The notes under the pieces were generated by a model. It was given only the letters and a program-made list of their open reading frames with translations, was not told the origin of the DNA and ran no database searches. Positions 1-4,959 of a stretch of DNA of 7,189 nucleotides are shown here, one piece after another. Both the position numbers and the translations under genes were made by a program. Positions within the stretch are counted from its first letter, which is position 1. Each line of letters opens with the position of its first letter. This DNA is from Candidatus Thorarchaeota archaeon MP11T_1 (GTDB lineage Archaea > Asgardarchaeota > Thorarchaeia > Thorarchaeales > Thorarchaeaceae). Where the stretch lies: positions 1 to 7,189 of the forward strand of contig PJET01000083.1 of the NCBI GenBank assembly GCA_002825515.1, written 5' to 3'.

Positions 1-1050
1 CTCGGGCCCGCGGTAGCAAAGAAACTCAGGGAGGTTTTTATCACAACTGCAGAGTTGCTTGCAGTTCAAAATCCTGTTGAACTCATGAAACGGACTAAGC
101 TCGGTGAGGGAACAACTGAGAAAATCATTAAAAATGCAAGACTTATCGTTGGTAAGTTCGGGTTCAGGTCAGGTCTCGAGATAGAACAAGATATGGCTAC
201 AAAACCTCGACTCACCACCGGCATCGAGAAAGTAGACCTGGCACTCCGCGGCGGGATAGAAGTTGGAAGCATCGTTGAATATTACGGACCTGCTCGTGGA
301 GCGAAAACGCAATGGGTTTCCCAGCTCGCTGTCACTGCACAATTACCTTTGGATAAAGGGGGTCTCGAAGGCCGGGTCCTCTGGTTGGATACTGAATCAA
401 GCTTCAAACCATGGACCATTAGGGCTAACGCAGTAAGACATGGTCTAGATCCCGATGTGGTTCTCGGTAATATTGGTCGTGCAGAGGTCATCCTCTCAGG
501 CCAGATAACCGATATATTCGAATCTATCCCACAGATGTGTGCTGAACAGGACTACAAACTGGTTGTCATAGACTCATTCACCGGGCTCTTCCGTGCCGAG
601 TATACAGGGCTAGAAAACATGAGGATTCGGCAACAAGATATGAATAATCTCCTCAATCTAATGCGACGGACTGCTGCTGCAACTGATTGCATCTTCGCCT
701 ATACTAATCAAGTGATGAGCAAGATCTCCACTTACGGGGGGAACCCGAATGCACCAGTGGGGGGTCATATCATTTCTCATGCCAGTGACTATAGATTCTA
801 CACAAGACGTACCAAGGCTGATGTCAGAAAGATAGAGCTGCAGGACAATGCAGGACTTCCAGAGTTTGAAGTTGAGTTAGTTGTAGGTTGGGGAGGTCTC
901 TATCCAGACTCCAAGACGAAGAAGGAGATAGAACCGGACATTTTGGAATACTTCGAGAAAAGAGGAGAAGGACTAGAAACGAAAAACGGAACATCAGAAG
1001 CTGAGGAAGAAATTGCTGTTGAGGCCGAAACCGTGGCGGGTGAGAGTTAG
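1..1050 (+). CDS. RadA-like recombinase paralogue (5' partial)
   Basis: RecA/Rad51/RadA-superfamily protein; 349 residues are visible and the true start lies upstream. The frame is open from base 1, and the first 18 codons already read as the RadA helix-hairpin-helix domain (LGPAVAKKLREVF), so the TTG at 55 is not the start. Visible order: HhH domain (about 1-50), linker with the polymerisation motif as F55-R-S-G58, P-loop at 96-103 (GPARGAKT), catalytic-Glu segment LDTES (E132), Walker B VVIDS (D191), TNQV (235-238), and the L2/PVGGH region (252-256), ending in an acidic, probably disordered tail of about 34 residues. Family members form filaments on ssDNA and carry out strand exchange. Oddities: the last P-loop Gly is Ala, FxxA is FxxG, and the ATP-cap Asp-Ser-Pro is D282-N-A. 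It is therefore more likely a specialised paralogue than the housekeeping RadA. The family call is firm; activity is uncertain. Confidence 0.93.
   Translation, partial: LGPAVAKKLREVFITTAELLAVQNPVELMKRTKLGEGTTEKIIKNARLIVGKFGFRSGLEIEQDMATKPRLTTGIEKVDLALRGGIEVGSIVEYYGPARGAKTQWVSQLAVTAQLPLDKGGLEGRVLWLDTESSFKPWTIRANAVRHGLDPDVVLGNIGRAEVILSGQITDIFESIPQMCAEQDYKLVVIDSFTGLFRAEYTGLENMRIRQQDMNNLLNLMRRTAAATDCIFAYTNQVMSKISTYGGNPNAPVGGHIISHASDYRFYTRRTKADVRKIELQDNAGLPEFEVELVVGWGGLYPDSKTKKEIEPDILEYFEKRGEGLETKNGTSEAEEEIAVEAETVAGES
1039..1043 (+). promoter_or_regulatory. Ribosome binding site supporting the GTG start at 1050
   Basis: GGTGA lies 6 nt before a GTG that overlaps the recombinase stop by one base (TAGTG). 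This favours GTG 1050 over the in-frame ATG at 1068, which has only a GAGG too close to it. Confidence 0.55.
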
Positions 1051-1505
1051 TGAACCGTGAGCGAGGAATGTTCAGAGTATATCGATGTAACCGTTGTAAG
1101 AATATAGGTTACACACATGTGGAATATGAGGAGGAAACCTCGAGATGCAGTTTCTGCCAAGCTATCATTCTACATGAAGTAGGTACTGTTTATGCGGTGA
1201 CTGTCCAAGAAGCCCAGTCATGTGTCCGCGAGCTGATCATTGAGTCGCAAATGTCTGCAAGCAAACAAGGAGGAAATGGACGGGGATTAGGTCTCAAACG
1301 GCGCGTCTACAATATCGTCGAGGCACTCATCGAGCTCAACAGAGGACGTCCAGTCACAATTGAGAATGTGATGCGTGAATGCAGTGAGGCGAATATTGAC
1401 CTCGGTCGAGCAATGAGATTCCTTGACACCCTCGAGTCTGAAGGGATGATATTGAATGATGGAGTCGCAATATCACTGACTCAGGAGGTGTGGTCAGATG
1501 TCTAG
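1050..1505 (+). CDS. Zinc-ribbon and winged-helix protein, DUF5817-like
   Basis: A 151-residue protein. An N-terminal zinc ribbon is visible as C13-x2-C16 and C33-x2-C36, followed by a helical stretch (about 52-67) and a basic, glycine-rich linker (72-85). The C-terminus (about 83-145) has the helix pattern and terminal hairpin expected of a winged helix-turn-helix. The opening MFRVYRC and the segment after the second cysteine pair resemble archaeal DUF5817 zinc-ribbon proteins as I remember them; this is recall, not a search. By that alignment the ATG at 1068 could be the real start, giving 145 residues; the Shine-Dalgarno site favours GTG 1050. The likely role is a DNA- or protein-binding adaptor for the neighbouring recombinase and helicase, or a regulator of the operon; the sequence does not decide between these. 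Its stop overlaps the next gene by 8 nt. Confidence 0.85.
   Translation: MNRERGMFRVYRCNRCKNIGYTHVEYEEETSRCSFCQAIILHEVGTVYAVTVQEAQSCVRELIIESQMSASKQGGNGRGLGLKRRVYNIVEALIELNRGRPVTIENVMRECSEANIDLGRAMRFLDTLESEGMILNDGVAISLTQEVWSDV
1483..1490 (+). promoter_or_regulatory. Strong ribosome binding site for the 1498 gene
   Basis: AGGAGGTG inside the end of the zinc-ribbon gene, 7 nt before ATG 1498. It fixes the start of the downstream unrecognised gene despite the 8-nt overlap. Confidence 0.75.
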
Positions 1506-2124
1506 TATAGATGACCAGGAGCAAATCTGGGTTTCGACCACTCCACCAAATGTACCAAGGAGCTCTATGATAAATCTCGTTAATCTACTATTGAGAGAAA
1601 CAGCTCATCGCATCACCGTACTTGAACGTGCAAGAGGTCCTGACCCGGAGCTCTATGTTGTTACAAGAATCGACTGGAGAACCCCAGATCTAGAGAAACC
1701 AATGCTTCCTCAACTACCACGTCTGCTATCTTTGTTAGAAACTCTTAGAGGCACAAGAGGAGTTCCTAGAGAGGTCAAGTTGAACAGCATGGAAGGAGTT
1801 ACAGTCTATCTACCCACAGGTATCAGGGTTTCTAAACTTCCAAAGGACCCCAAAGCAACTGTCCAAGAATTGATGGCTGTCATTGAGGAATCGTTGGCTC
1901 ATCTGTTGTCCACAATAAACGAGGTTGAGAAATGGTTTTGGAAAACTGCTCGTCAGAAAGGATTCAGCCCGATGATTGTTGAAAGAATGGCCAAGGAAGA
2001 ACCGGGGTACAACTCTCGTGAGCTTACGATGAGATTTCACAGCATCCTCCACAAATACTTCTCACTGAAGTTTAGGATATACAGGGCTGAAGAACGACTA
2101 AGAGTGGAGGAGGAATATGATTGA
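1498..2124 (+). CDS. Conserved-looking hypothetical protein, 208 aa
   Basis: I do not recognise this protein. It is soluble, has no cysteine, no signal peptide and no membrane segment. The first third is mixed (a helix around residues 24-37, then strand-like LYVVTRIDW). The middle (about 72-110) has a leucine-rich helix and a strand pair (VTVYLPTGIRV). The last half, from about 118, is predominantly helical, with a charged C-terminal helix ending in acidic residues that could form a coiled coil. No nuclease, nucleotide-binding or zinc motif is visible. It starts at an ATG with an excellent Shine-Dalgarno site, and its stop overlaps the helicase start by 4 nt. Its position between the zinc-ribbon protein and the XPD-like helicase suggests a structural or accessory subunit of the same DNA-processing complex; that is context only. 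Confidence 0.85.
   Translation: MSSIDDQEQIWVSTTPPNVPRSSMINLVNLLLRETAHRITVLERARGPDPELYVVTRIDWRTPDLEKPMLPQLPRLLSLLETLRGTRGVPREVKLNSMEGVTVYLPTGIRVSKLPKDPKATVQELMAVIEESLAHLLSTINEVEKWFWKTARQKGFSPMIVERMAKEEPGYNSRELTMRFHSILHKYFSLKFRIYRAEERLRVEEEYD
2106..2114 (+). promoter_or_regulatory. Ribosome binding site deciding the TTG start of the helicase
   Basis: GGAGGAGGA is centred about 10 nt before TTG 2121. The TTG overlaps the previous stop (TTGA), so this site argues for the TTG rather than the in-frame ATG at 2145, which has no comparable upstream site. Confidence 0.7.
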
Positions 2125-4079
2125 GTGCAACCACTATAGATCCAATGGCATTGTTTCCATATTCTCCTAGACCTTCTCAAGAGAAAGCGGTCGGTCTTGC
2201 TGCAAATGTCTATTCTTCAAAGACTGTTGGCCTATTATCTGCAGATTGCGGTGTTGGCAAGACAATAGCGGTTCTCTCGGGATACTTCGCTGTACGAAGT
2301 AATGATGAAACCTCAAGATTGTTCGCTCTCACCAGGACTCACTCTCAGTCTAAGGTCTTTGAGAGTGAACTCGAAGTTCTTCGCTCCGTAATGCCAAATC
2401 TGACAGCAACTACTATGGTCTCACGGGTCCATGTCTGTCCTATTAGACATCAGATGGAATCGTTGAGTTCAACGGGATTCATGCGAGCCTGTGCGACAAT
2501 GATCAAGACTGGCTCTTGCAATCACTATTGGGGATTTTACAAGAAGCAATCTGATGGTCGAATAATGATTCGTGATGTCATGCGAGAATCAATTGAAGAC
2601 ATCCTCGAAACGGGTGTTGTCACTCGAGATCGTGTAGAAGAACGAGCACATGAAGACGGTGTTTGCCCTTACGAGATGATGAGGTGGTGCGCTAGAAGTA
2701 GTAGAGTCATCATTGGCCCCTACAGCTATCTGTTCAGGTCTCGTATACGTGCTGCTCTGCTTTCATCTCTTGGACTACTATTGCAGGATGTCGACTTACT
2801 CGTTGATGAGGCTCATAATCTCTCGGCACATGTGCTTGACGCAGAAACCGCACACCTAAGTAATGAAGATTTGAGGTGGTTGAAAGAGAATCACCAGTTG
2901 GTAACACGTGAAACTGGCCTAAGATGGATTCGCGAGGTTATTGATTTTCTGTGGGAAACCATTATGGTCAATCTTGACAGGATGCACAGTCGTACTGAGA
3001 GAATATTGGACAAATGGGATGTGTGTCCACGATTCATTAAGGAAGAGGATTTAGAACTACTACATTCTTCTGGACGTCCTGGATTGAACGATCCTGAGAA
3101 TGCCAACCTTATTGAAACTCCATTGGACAGACTAATCGAGTTTCTGTATACATCGTTGAGAGCTGCCAAGAGTGAGGGATGGCATGTTACTCTTCACAAT
3201 ACAAAATCATGGAAGGATGATGTTCCATCAGCACAGTCCAAGCTCACTATTCAACCTCTGAACTCATCAGGTCTTACAGCTCCAATCTTACGGGGTGTAA
3301 GGGCTGCTGTCCTTATGTCTGGAACATTGAGACCTCTCGAATACTATACCCGAATTCTTGGTGTATCAAGCGCAGTGGCTGAAGATCTTGTGAGTCCATA
3401 TCCTAGAGGAACAAGACTTGTACTCATTGACAAGAGTCTCAGTACGCGATACCAGATAAGAACCCCTGATTTATGGCGAAACCTGGCAGATAGAATCGCA
3501 GCAGCTCTGACATCTATGCCTGCAAACAAGAGTGCACTCGTGGCTTTTCCGAGCTACAAGATGCTACATGAAGTCATGTCATACTCTATTGAAACAGGAT
3601 TTCGAGATACACTTATTGAAACTAGAACAGACCGTATTGAAACCCTTGCAGAGGCTATCTCTGAGAAACCTCAAGCTGTGTTCTGTGTTTACGGTGGAAA
3701 ATTTTCAGAAGGAATAGATCTTGTTAGTGGGGGGTCAAGTATGATTGACCTCATAATTGGAGTAGGGATACCGTTCAGTCCACCAACAAGCTATCAAGTA
3801 GCACTTCAGCGATGGTATGATTCCCGTTTTGGAAACGGTTCAGGCTATTACTACGGCGCTGTTATTCCTTCGATTAGACAGGTTGCTCAGTTGATTGGTC
3901 GACTCAGAAGGTCTCCAACAGATACTGGGGTAGTCGTTTTGTTGGACAATCGATTCATGAAACATCTCAGGGTATTCGGAGAAGATATTGTCTCAGATGT
4001 CTGGCCTTATCGAGATGTTGAGGAACTGAAACTTGCGATTAACCAGTTTGTGATGTTGCAGGAGGGTTTGATACAATGA
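2121..4079 (+). CDS. XPD/Rad3-family (SF2) DNA helicase with Fe-S domain
   Basis: A 652-residue superfamily 2 helicase of the XPD/Rad3/DinG group, which unwinds DNA 5' to 3' from ssDNA with ATP. Visible motifs in order: RPSQ near the N-terminus (17-20), P-loop ADCGVGKT (41-48), motif Ia TRTHSQ (71-76), Fe-S domain cysteines C106, C124, C133 and C182, DEAH box (229-232), MSGTL (399-403), GGKFSEGID (525-533) and motif VI QLIGRLRR (590-597) followed by LLDNRF. The CPYEMMRW...IIGPYSYL stretch is typical of XPD rather than of DinG proteins lacking the cluster. C190 is an extra cysteine nearby. All residues needed for ATP hydrolysis look present, in contrast to the neighbouring recombinase and HerA-like protein. 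The length is slightly above a typical archaeal XPD. Start TTG has a strong ribosome binding site; the end overlaps the next gene by 4 nt (ATGA). It may be a paralogue dedicated to this operon. Confidence 0.95.
   Translation: MSATTIDPMALFPYSPRPSQEKAVGLAANVYSSKTVGLLSADCGVGKTIAVLSGYFAVRSNDETSRLFALTRTHSQSKVFESELEVLRSVMPNLTATTMVSRVHVCPIRHQMESLSSTGFMRACATMIKTGSCNHYWGFYKKQSDGRIMIRDVMRESIEDILETGVVTRDRVEERAHEDGVCPYEMMRWCARSSRVIIGPYSYLFRSRIRAALLSSLGLLLQDVDLLVDEAHNLSAHVLDAETAHLSNEDLRWLKENHQLVTRETGLRWIREVIDFLWETIMVNLDRMHSRTERILDKWDVCPRFIKEEDLELLHSSGRPGLNDPENANLIETPLDRLIEFLYTSLRAAKSEGWHVTLHNTKSWKDDVPSAQSKLTIQPLNSSGLTAPILRGVRAAVLMSGTLRPLEYYTRILGVSSAVAEDLVSPYPRGTRLVLIDKSLSTRYQIRTPDLWRNLADRIAAALTSMPANKSALVAFPSYKMLHEVMSYSIETGFRDTLIETRTDRIETLAEAISEKPQAVFCVYGGKFSEGIDLVSGGSSMIDLIIGVGIPFSPPTSYQVALQRWYDSRFGNGSGYYYGAVIPSIRQVAQLIGRLRRSPTDTGVVVLLDNRFMKHLRVFGEDIVSDVWPYRDVEELKLAINQFVMLQEGLIQ
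4060..4066 (+). promoter_or_regulatory. Ribosome binding site for the 4076 membrane protein
   Basis: AGGAGGG lies 9 nt before ATG 4076, within the last codons of the helicase. It supports coupled translation of helicase and membrane protein. Confidence 0.65.
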
Positions 4080-4672
4080 AGTTCATCGACATACCAATCA
4101 AGTGGCTTGTTCTTTCTCTTTTCGTCACGACGCTACTTCTCAAGCTTTGGTTATCCCCTAGTGATCTCTTCGGTTTGTTTCTAATAGGAGCAGGACTTCT
4201 AATCTACATCGTGATTCTATTTCTTGAATATAGATCAGACTATAATCCCAATGTGCTGTGGGATGAACAGCGAGGATTCGTTGCTATCATCAGACCTTGG
4301 AATGTAGAGCTATGTGCAGCTCGTCTTCTAGGAAGTGTCCCCCTTGGCATTGATCTTAGCCATTCAGCCAAAAAAGTTCTACAGGCTATGCATACACGTT
4401 TTGAGAATGAAAAGGGTGGGACCCTTGTTTTCTTCATTAATCGCCCCATTGGAAATGCATCAACAAAGGTGGGAATGTTAGTCCGTAGAAGTGCACTCCG
4501 ACTACCAAACACTCGGTCAAAGCTGGAACAGTTGTCAAAGTTAATGCTTGCTGATATCATGATATTGGAGAGTTCTATGAGAGCAGCCTATCCACACCTA
4601 CCAGTTGAGCAAGCAGAGAAACAGGATATTCTGATGGTAAACACAGGAGGTTTGGAAGCAGATGTATCCTAA
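4076..4672 (+). CDS. Small membrane protein with two N-terminal helices and a cytosolic domain
   Basis: A 198-residue protein that I cannot assign to a named family. Two hydrophobic helices are clear, about 10-26 and 31-50, separated by a short SPSD turn, so both ends probably lie on the same side. The positively charged residues near each end favour the cytosol. Residues about 58-198 form a soluble alpha/beta domain with strand-like GFVAII and LVFFIN and a long helix around 150-170. The layout (two helices, then an alpha/beta domain) parallels the N-terminus of the HerA-like protein at 4960. I cannot tell whether this is shared ancestry or coincidence. It marks the switch in the operon from cytosolic DNA enzymes to membrane proteins, and probably forms a membrane anchor or pore subunit for the complex. 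ATG start overlapping the helicase stop by 4 nt. Confidence 0.85.
   Translation: MKFIDIPIKWLVLSLFVTTLLLKLWLSPSDLFGLFLIGAGLLIYIVILFLEYRSDYNPNVLWDEQRGFVAIIRPWNVELCAARLLGSVPLGIDLSHSAKKVLQAMHTRFENEKGGTLVFFINRPIGNASTKVGMLVRRSALRLPNTRSKLEQLSKLMLADIMILESSMRAAYPHLPVEQAEKQDILMVNTGGLEADVS
4645..4651 (+). promoter_or_regulatory. Ribosome binding site for the 4662 gene
   Basis: AGGAGGT lies 10 nt before ATG 4662, inside the previous gene. It supports a real small gene here despite the 11-nt overlap. Confidence 0.65.
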
Positions 4673-4958
4673 TGAACTACGCTCTGGTCTTGAGATACCT
4701 ACAAGTGTCAGACCTGAGGAAATCATGAGGTCTCTCGAAATTGGTCATGGATACAAATGGACAGTTCTAACTCGACAACCAATACTAATAGCTCACGGAA
4801 ATCCAACTCTTGGAAATATGCCAGAGTTGTTAATGACTGGAAACCGTTCAATTGTCGTTGCTGGTGGAAACCCTGCATATGTTGAACGTCTCAGACAAGT
4901 TCTAGATATGCTGCAAAGGCACTCTCATCGTCTTGTTGTAAGACAGGAGGGTGTGTAA
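4662..4958 (+). CDS. Small hypothetical protein, 98 aa
   Basis: I do not recognise this protein. It has no membrane helix, no cysteine and no known motif. Visible elements are a predicted strand around 33-44 (WTVLTRQPILIA), a short HGNPTLGN loop (45-52), a second strand SIVVAGGNP (63-71) and a C-terminal amphipathic helix (72-87). Two glycine-Asn-Pro turns (46-48 and 69-71) are a curious internal echo. A real gene is supported by the strong Shine-Dalgarno site, tight packing (11-nt overlap upstream, 1-nt gap downstream) and the same strand as all neighbours. It is probably a soluble partner of one of the two flanking membrane proteins. Confidence 0.78.
   Translation: MYPNELRSGLEIPTSVRPEEIMRSLEIGHGYKWTVLTRQPILIAHGNPTLGNMPELLMTGNRSIVVAGGNPAYVERLRQVLDMLQRHSHRLVVRQEGV
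4945..4953 (+). promoter_or_regulatory. Ribosome binding site fixing the start of the HerA-like gene
   Basis: AGGAGGGTG lies 6 nt before ATG 4960 and inside the end of the previous gene. This is the strongest evidence for the start of the large gene that runs off the window. Confidence 0.75.
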
Positions 4959-4959
4959 A

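Noticed and set aside
55..57. TTG as the start of the RadA-like gene
   Set aside because: The frame stays open to base 1 and the upstream 18 codons match the helix-hairpin-helix of RadA; the Shine-Dalgarno-like GGGAGGT at 29-35 is about 19 nt away. The gene is 5' truncated by the window.
1498..2124. NurA or another nuclease partner for the HerA-like protein
   Set aside because: Neither the 208-residue protein nor any other product here shows nuclease-type acidic motifs, so a HerA-NurA-Mre11-Rad50 repair locus is not supported.
3588..3643. Three copies of ATTGAAAC (3588, 3615, 3636; another at 3111), resembling the 3' end of archaeal CRISPR repeats
   Set aside because: They are irregularly spaced, lie in frame within conserved helicase coding sequence (Ile-Glu-Thr codons), and the flanking bases do not repeat.
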